From an uncultured Paracoccaceae bacterium (lineage in GTDB: Bacteria; Pseudomonadota; Alphaproteobacteria; Rhodobacterales; Rhodobacteraceae), in assembly GCA_947501025.1 (NCBI GenBank), contig CANMUM010000015.1:1-40951 (forward strand): a stretch of 40,951 nucleotides of DNA, written 5' to 3'. The notes beneath the pieces are model-generated. The model was not told the DNA's origin, did not search any database, and saw nothing but the letters and a program-made list of their open reading frames with translations. Position numbers and translations under genes: made by a program. This document shows, piece by piece, positions 25,153-35,036 of the stretch (its first letter is position 1; the number at the start of each line of letters is the position of its first letter).

Positions 25153-26091
25153 TTGGTTTCTGAATTGGAAGTTGCAATAATTGGTGCAGGAGCTGCGGGC
25201 TTAAGTGCTGCAAATCTTTTAGCCAGATCTAATATAAATTTTGCGATTTATGATATTGCTGATGAAAAATCATTAAAAGAAAACTCTCACAGTGCTCATA
25301 ATTTCCTTTCGCGTGATCGTTCTCGTAAGTCAGAAATGCTTTTAGAATCGAGAGCTGATCTTTTAAAATATGGTATTGAAGTTCGGCAAGAGACAGCCAG
25401 TGAAATTGTGCGGTTTGCTGGAAATATCACTGTTAATTTTAAGTCTGGGCATCGTATAAAAACAAAGAAGCTTATTATTGCCGTAGGGTCTGAGCTCGAC
25501 GAGAATAAGCTATTTTCTATTCCAGGCAGTCGAGATATGTGGGCAAAGAGCTTTTTTCACTGCCCATTTTGTGATGCCTATGAGTTTAACAATAAGACGC
25601 TTGGGCTATTATATGGCGGGGTAAATGATTTAAACTATTTAAAACTTGTTTCACAATGGTCTTCTAAATTGGTTTATTTTAGTCACGGAGAGCAAGTCGA
25701 TCCAGCAATAGAATCTTTTTTGTATAAGATGAACAAATCGAACCTGGTTGTTACAGATATTATACGAGAGTTTGTCCATGAGGGTGGATTAGTAAAATCG
25801 GCTGAGACAGCTGGCATGCAAAGCGTACCAGTCGATGCAATGTTTACTATAGGCGTTAGATATGTTGATAATCCTTTAATCCGTAAACTTGGGATTCAGA
25901 TGTCAGAAACGCGTTTTTCTCAGATGTCGATACCGCTTACTGATCCGATAGGAAAAACCAGCGATCCGAACATATTTATTGTCGGTGATGCCAAGTCTTT
26001 ATTGTCGAGTATTCCTCAGAGCGCTCATGAAGGTTATGTTGCTGCTTCAGCGATTGTATTTGATTTAATTGGTGAGAGGGTTGCAAGTTAG
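25153..26091 (+). CDS. thioredoxin-reductase-like FAD flavoprotein with CPFC site
   Basis: A 312-aa two-dinucleotide-domain flavoprotein. The FAD loop IIGAGAAGLSAANLLA is at residues 9-24, a redox motif HCPFCDAYE (Cys137, Cys140) is in the middle and NIFIVGDA near residue 275 is the second FAD motif. It looks like the bacterial thioredoxin-reductase-like and GliT-type dithiol oxidase branch more than classical TrxB. The canonical second GxGxxG for NADPH is not clear (LLYGGVNDLN). Start is TTG with the G-run as ribosome site; the ATG at 25146 is in another frame and stops after five codons. The predicted peptide product has no cysteine, so a disulfide role on that peptide is unlikely. Substrate unknown. 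Confidence 0.8.
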   Translation: MVSELEVAIIGAGAAGLSAANLLARSNINFAIYDIADEKSLKENSHSAHNFLSRDRSRKSEMLLESRADLLKYGIEVRQETASEIVRFAGNITVNFKSGHRIKTKKLIIAVGSELDENKLFSIPGSRDMWAKSFFHCPFCDAYEFNNKTLGLLYGGVNDLNYLKLVSQWSSKLVYFSHGEQVDPAIESFLYKMNKSNLVVTDIIREFVHEGGLVKSAETAGMQSVPVDAMFTIGVRYVDNPLIRKLGIQMSETRFSQMSIPLTDPIGKTSDPNIFIVGDAKSLLSSIPQSAHEGYVAASAIVFDLIGERVAS

Positions 26092-26109
26092 ATATGCCAA
26101 AACTGCGAA

Positions 26110-27333
26110 ATGAATAGCCCCTTTCGAAAAGATGCGTTAGATAGTCGTTCTCAAGGATTTACGAACCCTATTTCTATACGCGGCTCTCTTTCAATGAGCT
26201 TAATTTTGGTAGGTTTGCTAACAATTTTGGCGGGCCTTTCAATTTTTGGATACTTCACTGAATATACACGGAAGGTAGAGGTTCTAGGATATTTAAGTCC
26301 TCAAAGTGGATCCATTCAAGTATCTGCGCCTATATCAGGTCAATTGATACTGGAAAAAGAAAACGGTGCTATTGTTCAAAAAGGTGATTTACTTGCTCGT
26401 GTAAAGTCTTTGGATTTTGATGTTGATGGACAAACTTTTCAAGATCTTGAAATCAAAAATCTTGAGGAAGCAATTTCGCTTGTAAAAGCACGTATTTCAA
26501 TCGCTGATGAACAAATGCAGTCATTGAAGCTTCAAAGAGAGGCCGCTATTTCCAATCATGAGGAGAAAACTAGAACATTACAAGAACTTGTAAGCTTAAG
26601 TGAAAATGAATTCGTAAGCCTATCCGATGAACTCGATAATTTAGAGAATTTACGCAAACGCAAACTTGCTACAGATGCACAAATTAGCTCATTGCGCCAG
26701 CGTTTTGTGCTTGCACAACAAAGTTTGCAAGAAGTTCGTTCGGAAATCAATTCGCTTGAAGTCGAGCGTATCCAATTGGATTTAGAATGGGATACGAGAG
26801 AGCTTAGCGTGAAGCAAGAAAAAAATAATATGCAACGTGAAATTGCAGATTTACGTGCACAATTAAGTCAGAAAAAATCACGAAATGAAGCTGGAGTATT
26901 TGCGCCTGAAAGCGGAGTTCTAACATTTTCCTTGGCTCAGAATAATGAATTTGTTGATGCACGAACACAGCTGTTTCAGATCACTCCAAAAAGCTCAGAA
27001 TTACAGGCTATATTGCTAGCACCGTCTTCTGCAATTGGGTTTGCTAAGATAGATGACTATGCTCAAATACGCTACCGCTCATTTCCTTACCGTGAGCACG
27101 GCGTTTTTGAGGGCTCGATTGTACAGATAGATGAAGCTGCACAGCGTGCTCAGTCAATCAATTCGCCAATAGATATTAGTGTGCCAGTTTTTAAGGTGGT
27201 TGTCAAAATAGACCAAGAGCCACAATCTAAAAATGGGGAGAATCTTAGGTTGACCTCGGGCATGGTTCTAGATGCAAGTATGATAATTGATAAAAGGCCT
27301 ATTTTGTTTTGGCTTTTTGATCCGGTATTGTAA
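26110..27333 (+). CDS. HlyD/CvaA-type membrane fusion protein
   Basis: This 407-aa periplasmic adaptor links an inner-membrane ABC exporter to an outer-membrane TolC channel. It has one transmembrane helix (about residues 29-49), a lipoyl-like half motif VSAPISGQLILEKENGAIVQKG near 70-90, a long coiled coil (about 110-260) and the second half APESGVLTFSL, followed by a beta-barrel domain. Length and layout match CvaA and related adaptors of microcin exporters. Its stop codon TAA shares one base with the ATG of the ABC gene (TAATG), showing tight coupling. No TolC gene is present in the window. Confidence 0.9.
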   Translation: MNSPFRKDALDSRSQGFTNPISIRGSLSMSLILVGLLTILAGLSIFGYFTEYTRKVEVLGYLSPQSGSIQVSAPISGQLILEKENGAIVQKGDLLARVKSLDFDVDGQTFQDLEIKNLEEAISLVKARISIADEQMQSLKLQREAAISNHEEKTRTLQELVSLSENEFVSLSDELDNLENLRKRKLATDAQISSLRQRFVLAQQSLQEVRSEINSLEVERIQLDLEWDTRELSVKQEKNNMQREIADLRAQLSQKKSRNEAGVFAPESGVLTFSLAQNNEFVDARTQLFQITPKSSELQAILLAPSSAIGFAKIDDYAQIRYRSFPYREHGVFEGSIVQIDEAAQRAQSINSPIDISVPVFKVVVKIDQEPQSKNGENLRLTSGMVLDASMIIDKRPILFWLFDPVL

Positions 27334-29429
27334 TGCAATTGTTCTTTAGATCCCGTTTGCCAGTTATTCTGCAAGCTGAAGCCGCTGAATGTGGGTTGGC
27401 CTGTCTCTGCATGGTGGCTTCTTATTGGGGTAAAGAATTGGACTTACCAACTTTGCGCAAAAGATTTCCCGCAAGTCTACAAGGTGCTACCCTGAATGAT
27501 CTAGTAAGAATTTCAAAAGGCTTGGACTTAACTCCTCAAGCATTAAAAGGAGAAATGGCAGCACTAAAAAATGTGACTTTGCCAGCAGTTCTTCATTGGA
27601 ATTTTAATCATTTTGTTGTGCTCAAAAGCATTGGCAAAAATTTTGTGATCATTCATGATCCTGCAGTTGGTGAACGAAAAATTTCTTTAAATGAGCTATC
27701 GGAGTCATTTACTGGTGTTGTGCTTGAGCTTCGCCCAGGGGCTGGTTTCAAAGCTGAGAAAGAAAAAACACAAATACGTTTATCTCAATTTTTCAAGAAA
27801 ATTGAAGGCCTCACAATACCACTTCTTCAAATATTGGGGTTTTCGTTAGTTGTCGAATTTATTGCTATTGTCACACCATTCTTTACACAGATTGCAATTG
27901 ACCAAGTTATTCCAACGAGTGATAAGGATCTTCTCAAGGTTCTTGCCCTTGGTTTTTCGATCGTATATTTATTGGGGCCTGTTTTGCGCTGGCTCCGACA
28001 AAGGTTAATCGTCTATGTAAGCACTCAATTTTCTGCCCAGCTTATGATCAATGTAGTGAGATTTCTATTTTCTCTACCTTTACCTTATTTTGAAAAAAGA
28101 AGTATTGGTGATCTCTTGACGCGCATGGGGGCAACAGAAGAGATCCGTTCATTGCTTACAGAGGGCTTGGTTATTGTTGTGATCGACGCGGTTCTGAGTG
28201 TCGCAACGCTCATAATGATGTATTATTATTCGCCTTTCCTAACATTCATCGTTCTCATCGCAACGGTACTGTTCATTTTGCTAAGAGTTGCCTATATTCC
28301 TCATTTCAAGCGGCTTGTGAATGAGACATTACAAAAACGCGGGCACGAGCAATCGGAGCTCATTGAAAATTTACATGGGATTATGAGTATCAAATTTGCC
28401 CAACGTGAAATTGAGCGTGAAGCGATTTGGAATAGGCATTTTACGAGTTTTGTAAATACCACGGCATATTTTCAAGCAAGCCAAGCCAATTATCAGCTGA
28501 TATTTAGTATTATCAAAAATGTAAGTATGTTGATACTTGTCTATTTTGGGGTGTTGCTGGTTGTGGATGCAGACGCAGTATTTACGCTCGGTGCATTTTT
28601 TGCCTTTGCGACATATCGAGACATGTTTTTCTCCAGCACAGGTAACTTACTTGATCAGTTGATAAAGTTTTCGATGGCTAGAGTGCATCTCGAGCGCCTT
28701 TCTGAAATCCTATCTGTCGAACCTGAGACTGAACCATCAGAATACTTTCAAATTGAGCGCAATGATTTGAGTATTGGTATATCAAATTTGGGTTTTAAAT
28801 TTGATCCAGAACAAGCATTTGTTTTTTCTGACGTAAACGCGCAAATCTCTAAATCAGACAGGATTGTAATCTTGGGTCCGTCTGGCACAGGGAAGACGAC
28901 ATTGCTGAAGGTCATTAGCGGCGTTTATCCGGCAACGACTGGAGAAATTATGCTCAATGATGTGAATGTCGCTCCTGTTGGACTGAGATATTTGAGATCG
29001 AATGTGTCGGCAGTTTTACAAAGCGACTATTTATTCAAAGGCTCAATAATAGATAACATTTCGTTTTTTGATCGCGTGACGAATTTTGAACTTGCTACAC
29101 AATGCGCGCGACTTGCATGTATCCATGATGAAATTATGAGCCTACCTATGTCCTATGAGACCTTAATTGGTGAAATGGGCAGCAGTTTGAGCCAAGGCCA
29201 GCAACAACGGATATTAATTGCACGGGCACTTTATCAACAGAAACCCTTATTAATATTAGATGAAGGGACGGCACATCTCGATGAGGAAAACGAAGCAAGA
29301 GTTCTTGCAAATATCCGAAGTGTTGGGATGACGTTAATTATGACCGCCCATAAGCGCACGTTAACTTCTCATGCAACCCAAGTATGGGAGTTTGGGCGTG
29401 ATAGGAAAATTGCAATTTCTGAAAACTAG
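27333..29429 (+). CDS. C39-peptidase ABC exporter (CvaB type)
   Basis: A 698-aa peptidase-containing ABC transporter that removes double-glycine leaders and exports the product. The N-terminal C39 domain has catalytic Cys20 (AEAAECGLACLC), His93 (NFNHFVVL) and Asp109 (IIHDP). Six membrane helices follow (about 155-430). The ATPase domain has Walker A GPSGTGKTT from residue 515, signature SLSQGQQQR near 618, Walker B LLILDEGTAHLDEE near 640 and the H-loop TAHKRT. All catalytic residues are intact, so the system should work. The signature reads LSQGQ rather than LSGGQ, as in many CvaB-like proteins. It is translationally coupled to the adaptor gene. Confidence 0.93.
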   Translation: MQLFFRSRLPVILQAEAAECGLACLCMVASYWGKELDLPTLRKRFPASLQGATLNDLVRISKGLDLTPQALKGEMAALKNVTLPAVLHWNFNHFVVLKSIGKNFVIIHDPAVGERKISLNELSESFTGVVLELRPGAGFKAEKEKTQIRLSQFFKKIEGLTIPLLQILGFSLVVEFIAIVTPFFTQIAIDQVIPTSDKDLLKVLALGFSIVYLLGPVLRWLRQRLIVYVSTQFSAQLMINVVRFLFSLPLPYFEKRSIGDLLTRMGATEEIRSLLTEGLVIVVIDAVLSVATLIMMYYYSPFLTFIVLIATVLFILLRVAYIPHFKRLVNETLQKRGHEQSELIENLHGIMSIKFAQREIEREAIWNRHFTSFVNTTAYFQASQANYQLIFSIIKNVSMLILVYFGVLLVVDADAVFTLGAFFAFATYRDMFFSSTGNLLDQLIKFSMARVHLERLSEILSVEPETEPSEYFQIERNDLSIGISNLGFKFDPEQAFVFSDVNAQISKSDRIVILGPSGTGKTTLLKVISGVYPATTGEIMLNDVNVAPVGLRYLRSNVSAVLQSDYLFKGSIIDNISFFDRVTNFELATQCARLACIHDEIMSLPMSYETLIGEMGSSLSQGQQQRILIARALYQQKPLLILDEGTAHLDEENEARVLANIRSVGMTLIMTAHKRTLTSHATQVWEFGRDRKIAISEN

Positions 29430-29575
29430 GAATGGCATTTTTATATGAACTTAAATTCGTAGAAAATAGCTTTTTACCTTTTTGGATTTAAGCGAAAAAT
29501 CAAAAATACTTAACGAGAAGTCTTGCTACCTTTCTCTTGTAGAGTTGTCCAGTTTCTTAAAATATTTGCTATTAT

Positions 29576-30273
29576 TTAGTACCCCAAAACCGCGTCAGCA
29601 AGAAGTGCCACCGCCAATGCATATGTATCGGAGTTGTTATAACGCTTAATAGCTTTGAAGTTGCTTGTTATCGCAAATGCGCGGCCATTCGCACCTTCTG
29701 GTATATAATTGCAAGCGGTGCATTCGGTAGTCCACGGCTTGAAGCCAGTGTGTCAACAGGGTTTCAAACATCACGTCTGCCATCACTAGAGAAATCGATG
29801 GCATAGATATTATACATTTCTGGAATGAATTGCGTATGGCCGAGACCGCCATCCCATGAGCCTTCCATATCGGCAAGGTCACGATCACCTTTTTGTACAA
29901 TATAAAGCGCGTTGATGATTTACTTTTCAGCCCAATCATGGCGACGCCCTTCATAAGCCAAGGTCGACATTGCAGTGAACACATTAATGCAGCCCATAAA
30001 GCTACCAAAATTGGTTTCCATTCCCCAAATACCAACAAGAACGCTCTCATCAACATTGTAGGCAGTGGCGATTTGGCGCAAAGTTGTGCCATAATTTGAA
30101 AGCGCGTTTTTATCCAAATTCACGCGCGTATCACACACACGTCTCTCCACATAATCCATGATCGTTTGCTTAAACTCACTTTGGTTGCGGTCACTATTCA
30201 CAATCTGCTGCTTAAAGGTCATGTAGGGTTTCGTACGTTCAATAACGCTTTCCAAAGCACGAGCAATAAGTAA
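29576..30273 (-). pseudogene. decayed MltB-type lytic murein transglycosylase
   Basis: Fragments of a membrane-bound lytic transglycosylase (MltB family, peptidoglycan cleavage) can be read on the minus strand. From about 30255 one frame gives DRNQSEFKQTIMDYVERRV, the catalytic-region GIWGMETNFGSFMG and TLAYEGRR, then an in-frame TAA (29920-29922). The same frame continues as INALYIVQKGDRDLADM and WDGGLGHTQFIPEMYNIYAI to a TGA at 29764-29766. After a frameshift the family C terminus appears as PEGANGRAFAITSNFKAI and RYNNSDTYALAVALLADAV, ending at TAA 29576. The middle (about 100 residues in relatives) is missing. At least two stops, a deletion and a frameshift make it non-functional. Confidence 0.88.
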
Positions 30274-30587
30274 AGATCTCCATTATTAAAAATTGCTATA
30301 TGAGCCGCGAACGGAAGCAATTGGTGGTCGCTCACGGCGCAATAGCAGAGCCGTTGTTTGAGGAGTGGAAATCTGCGTTGATGCCGATGAAGTGTTTTCA
30401 ACATTTCATGTAGAGAGCAACTGGCAATCGCTACACTACAAAGAAGAACAGCCATTATATTTTGGTCATCATCGTAAATTCTGAACTCTAAAGTTTCATA
30501 CAGATATGTTTATTATTCGAATTGATTTGTAAGCATTTCATCAAGACTTTCTGTATGTAGATTATCCGCAGCAATTTCTTGCCTAAT
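30274..30587 (-). other. remnant 5' region of the transglycosylase, no intact gene
   Basis: No intact gene is supported here. On the minus strand a frame beginning at 30455 gives a signal-peptide-like MAVLLCSVAIASCS out of phase with the transglycosylase fragments, so it may be the decayed start of that gene. The remainder up to the tgt stop codon shows nothing recognisable. Confidence 0.4.
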
Positions 30588-31721
<1,134 letters not shown>

Positions 31722-31880
31722 CTATTACGCAGCCTCTTCGCTGGACGCAAGATTGTTTCGGTTCATATTCGAACAACAACCGATGGGAACTTATCGCTTG
31801 TTCCCCCATATCCACGATGATAACATTCTCAAAACATTAGCCCATTTGAACAATATTGGCACACATATTTGGAGATCGCC

Positions 31881-32099
31881 ATGAGAGCAGCACTTAGAGA
31901 AAAAGCTATAGCGGTTTGTGATCGCAAGATTGAATTGAAGGGCGAGAATGTTGGGCTTTCGTTTTATGCATTTTTTGCCAATAAAAATGATGATCCTAAA
32001 TTGCTTATGGAAGCCGCGAAATGGTGGATTGAGACCCATGAACTGGATCATTTTGAAAAAGCTCTCAAAATTCGTGAAATGATCCGCAAGGGCGCTTAG
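31881..32099 (+). CDS. small conserved protein, DUF6500-like
   Basis: A 72-aa soluble protein, MRAALREKAIAVCDRKIE at the start, GLSFYAFFANKNDDP in the middle and a helical, charged tail. I associate it with the DUF6500 family of small alphaproteobacterial proteins; function unknown. GGAG is 6 nt before the ATG at 31881, so this start is preferred over a TTG at 31869. Its stop codon overlaps the stop codon of the convergent channel gene. Confidence 0.7.
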   Translation: MRAALREKAIAVCDRKIELKGENVGLSFYAFFANKNDDPKLLMEAAKWWIETHELDHFEKALKIREMIRKGA

Positions 32100-32710
32100 T
32101 CCTCTGTGCTGCGCCGTCTGGCTTCGAGCTTCCAACCAAAACTGATAGCCATCACCCGCAAGAAAAATGCAATTGTTACGCCTCCGACTAAGCATATTAA
32201 ACCTTCAAAACCACTCCTATCCAATATGACGACGCATAGCCCCCCTGCCATGGCGGCAAAGGCATATATCTCACCCCGCAAAATAAAAGGCGCTTCTTGA
32301 GCGATCACATCCCTGATCAAGCCCCCCGCAACAGCCGAGAGTAAACCCATTGTAATGGCCACGAGAGGAGCGGCTTCAAGCTGCAACGCTTTAAGTGTTC
32401 CCGTTGAAGCAAAAAATGCCATGGCGGCGGCATCAAGCCAAAGAATACCCAGTCTTCGCCAGCCATTCATCGAGCGCCGCGCGAGTGCAAAAGCAACCAA
32501 ACTTGCAACGACCGCAACCAACAAATATGATTGGTTCAGCACCCAAAAAACAGGTGCGTCTAATATAAGATCGCGCAATGTGCCGCCGCCAATACCTGTT
32601 ACCACGCCAAGGACGATAAAACCCAGAATATCCATTTCCTTGCGCGCAGCCAATAACGCCCCTGAAAGGGCGGCAACTGCAACACCCAGAAAATCAATAT
32701 ATAAGATCAT
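32096..32710 (-). CDS. TRIC/YadS-type cation channel family membrane protein
   Basis: A 204-aa membrane protein with seven hydrophobic helices arranged as two repeated halves, each with a glycine-kinked motif: VTGIGGGTLRDLI near residue 40 and SAVAGGLIRDVIA near 130. These are diagnostic of the UPF0126/TRIC family, whose members conduct monovalent cations. The start lies in an ATGA overlap with the oxygenase gene, so the two are co-transcribed. The physiological role in this organism is not known. Confidence 0.9.
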   Translation of the reverse strand: MILYIDFLGVAVAALSGALLAARKEMDILGFIVLGVVTGIGGGTLRDLILDAPVFWVLNQSYLLVAVVASLVAFALARRSMNGWRRLGILWLDAAAMAFFASTGTLKALQLEAAPLVAITMGLLSAVAGGLIRDVIAQEAPFILRGEIYAFAAMAGGLCVVILDRSGFEGLICLVGGVTIAFFLRVMAISFGWKLEARRRSTED

Positions 32711-33618
32711 GAATCAAGTTTCTGCTTGTGGAGATATGTTTCGTTATATCGTTTTGTGAGCCAATCGCCTGCGCGAAAATTCTCACCGCTACCGATTGGC
32801 GCAACATTTGTATTATAGGCTGGGTTGAAAAAATACGGGATTGAAATACGTTCTTTTGGCGTTCCAATAACTCTGTGTAAAGTGGCGCATATGTTTCCAT
32901 TTGACCAACGCTCAATCATTTCACCAAAGTTGATAACGAACTGGCCCGGTTGTGCCGAGATCGGCGCCCATTCACCAGATTTCAAAAGCACTTCAAGCCC
33001 CGGCACACCATCAGCGGCCAGCAATGTCAGGCATCCATAATCCGTGTGTTCGGCAATTCCAAAATCATTTTCACCCGCATCTTGGGGACGTGGTGGATAG
33101 TAATTGGCACGCAACAACGCCATTGGAGGATTGAATTTATCGGCAAAAAAATCGCTGGGCAAATCTGCCACATCAGCGATCGCGCTGAGCAATTTCAGTG
33201 AGACATCAAATGCTTGATCATAATATGCCAGCACCTCTTCTTTGAAGCCAAAAAGAGGCGGCCAAAGATTTGGAGCATAATATGTTTGCTTAGATAATTC
33301 ATCACCTTGGGGCAATTCCACACCTACATCAAAAACCTGCTTATAATCAGGGTTTGCATTGGGGTTAACCTGTTCACCCTTAGCGCGCCCCCATCCCCGA
33401 TTTGAACCTGTTTGAGACATATCAAATGGTGCTTTCAAATCATCCGTTTGTGTAAAAAATTTCCTATATTGGGCAATGAGGGAATGGATTTGAGATAGTG
33501 GAATTGTTGTGTTTTCGACGACCAAAAAGCCAATCTCACTCACGCCACGTTTGAGTTCGGAGCGGGTTATCTCGTCACCTGCAATTAGCTTTTGAAAGTC
33601 TATCAATGGAATACTCAT
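32707..33618 (-). CDS. 2-oxoglutarate/Fe(II) oxygenase, isopenicillin N synthase family
   Basis: A 303-aa non-heme iron oxygenase. The start IPLIDFQKLIAGD and GFLVVENTTIP are typical of the IPNS-like N-terminal region; iron ligands are His and Asp in AEHTDYG (about 190-192) and the distal His in ATLHRV near 247, followed by ERISIPYFFNP with the Arg-x-Ser that binds the co-substrate carboxylate. The substrate cannot be told from sequence. The ATG at 33618 has GAGG 7 nt upstream; an in-frame TTG at 33630 is less likely. It is divergent from the nitroreductase gene. Confidence 0.9.
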   Translation of the reverse strand: MSIPLIDFQKLIAGDEITRSELKRGVSEIGFLVVENTTIPLSQIHSLIAQYRKFFTQTDDLKAPFDMSQTGSNRGWGRAKGEQVNPNANPDYKQVFDVGVELPQGDELSKQTYYAPNLWPPLFGFKEEVLAYYDQAFDVSLKLLSAIADVADLPSDFFADKFNPPMALLRANYYPPRPQDAGENDFGIAEHTDYGCLTLLAADGVPGLEVLLKSGEWAPISAQPGQFVINFGEMIERWSNGNICATLHRVIGTPKERISIPYFFNPAYNTNVAPIGSGENFRAGDWLTKRYNETYLHKQKLDS

Positions 33619-33696
33619 AACGCGCCTCAATTTAGAATCTTGACTTGATAGTTGAGACCACCAAGTTTAGTTTATTTCTATAGATATGAGGTTATT

Positions 33697-34257
33697 ATGA
33701 ACAATTTGCAATCGGTGAAAACATTTTTGTCAACACGGCGATCGACACCGCCCGTGCTCCTTGGTGCGCCCTTCCCAAGCCGTGAGGATATATTGGCAAT
33801 TGCTGAAATGGGATTGCGCGTTCCCGATCATAAAAAACTAGAGCCTTGGAGGTTAATTGCCTTAGAAACGCAAACGCTTACTGAACTTGCCAAGATTGTT
33901 GAAGAACAGGCTCCATCATATCAAGATGATCCTGCCAAAGTTATAAAAATAACTGAACTCTACAAAAATGCGGGTTGTGTGATTGCTATGGTTTATGCGC
34001 CAAAATCTGGCGCACCAGAATGGGAGCAACATTTATCAATAGGCGCTGTTGGGGTTTCGCTTGTGAATGGAGCGATTGCACAAGGATATGGTGCGAACTG
34101 GCTTTCGGGCTTCCTTTGTGATTGCCCAGAAGTGCTGAAATTTCTTGGAATTGGAGATCATGAAAAGCTCAGCGGCATGATCCATATTGGCACATCATCA
34201 TCCACGCCACCCGAACGCCCTCGCCCGAATATAACGGACAAAATTCAATTTCTCTAA
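33697..34257 (+). CDS. nitroreductase family protein (YdjA-like)
   Basis: A 186-aa FMN-dependent nitroreductase-fold protein. TFLSTRRSTPP at the start, AEMGLRVPDHKKLEPWRLIAL near residue 35-55 and GANWLSGFLCDCPE are typical of the short YdjA group, which uses NAD(P)H to reduce nitro or quinone-like compounds. The ATG at 33697 has GAGG 5 nt upstream; the frame extends to 33652 but without a ribosome site. Its stop overlaps that of the convergent DUF1467 gene. Confidence 0.88.
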   Translation: MNNLQSVKTFLSTRRSTPPVLLGAPFPSREDILAIAEMGLRVPDHKKLEPWRLIALETQTLTELAKIVEEQAPSYQDDPAKVIKITELYKNAGCVIAMVYAPKSGAPEWEQHLSIGAVGVSLVNGAIAQGYGANWLSGFLCDCPEVLKFLGIGDHEKLSGMIHIGTSSSTPPERPRPNITDKIQFL

Positions 34258-34526
34258 CGCTCACCAAGGACGTTAAATATATCGAGATCATTAAGCGTGA
34301 TGCCACTAAAGAAAATCGCGCTTACCATGACAATCCAAATCAGCGTCGACACAATCGTCACCATTTTGATTTTTCGGCCAAAATTGAGATTGGCTGGCGC
34401 CCCTGACTGCGTACCTGCAACCACCTCGTTTTCATCTTCTTGTGTGCGCAAGCCAATTGGCAACATGGCCCAAAGACAAATAAACCATGTCACGGCATAT
34501 AGCACAAAAAAACCAGTGATCGACAT
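34254..34526 (-). CDS. DUF1467 small membrane protein
   Basis: A 90-aa protein with two transmembrane helices (about 4-25 and 55-76) and between them IGLRTQEDENEVVAGTQSGA, the conserved DUF1467 loop. Function is unknown. It follows the methylmalonyl-CoA epimerase gene with a 1-nt overlap, an arrangement common in alphaproteobacteria. Confidence 0.88.
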   Translation of the reverse strand: MSITGFFVLYAVTWFICLWAMLPIGLRTQEDENEVVAGTQSGAPANLNFGRKIKMVTIVSTLIWIVMVSAIFFSGITLNDLDIFNVLGER

Positions 34527-34930
34527 TATAGCTGCTCCAATTCAATAAGCGTTCCGTTGAAATCTTTAGGATGCAAAAACAAAACTGGTTTGCCGTGAGC
34601 ACCAATTTTTGGCTCACTATTGCCTAGAATACGCGCGCCCTTTTCAACCAAATGGTCGCGTGATGCCAAAATATCATCAACTTCATAACATAGATGATGT
34701 ATGCTTCCAGATGGATTTTTCTCAAGAAATCCATTAATCGGGGAGTCCGCTCCAAGAGGATATAGCAATTCAATTTTTGTATTGGGAAGCTCAATAAACA
34801 CAACTGTTACACCATGATCAGGCTCATCTTGTGGAATTCCCACATTAGCGCCAAGAACATCTCGATATTGCGCAATTGCAGCTTCAAGATCAGGTACCGC
34901 TATAGCCACATGATTTAATCTTCCGAGCAT
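34526..34930 (-). CDS. mce: methylmalonyl-CoA epimerase
   Basis: The enzyme converts (S)- to (R)-methylmalonyl-CoA, the substrate of the B12-dependent mutase. The 134-aa glyoxalase-fold protein has LNHVAIAVPDLEAAIAQY with a metal His, IELLYPLGADSPI with a metal Glu, SIHHLCYEVDD with another His and KDFNGTLIELEQL with the last Glu. The ATG at 34930 is preferred, with AGGTG upstream; GTG at 34936 is the alternative. The mutase gene is not in the window. Confidence 0.93.
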   Translation of the reverse strand: MLGRLNHVAIAVPDLEAAIAQYRDVLGANVGIPQDEPDHGVTVVFIELPNTKIELLYPLGADSPINGFLEKNPSGSIHHLCYEVDDILASRDHLVEKGARILGNSEPKIGAHGKPVLFLHPKDFNGTLIELEQL

Positions 34931-35036
34931 ATTCACCTCTGTTTTGAAAACTTATATAATGAATTCGCTATGATATCTAGTGACAGAAGGTCGCGCAGGC
35001 AGTGTAAACCACATGATTAAATCATGCCCCTTGAAG

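Noticed and set aside
35012-35026. Near-palindrome CATGATT A AATCATG after yggT
   Set aside because: One-base centre cannot form an RNA loop as written, and no T-run follows; too little to call a terminator or operator.
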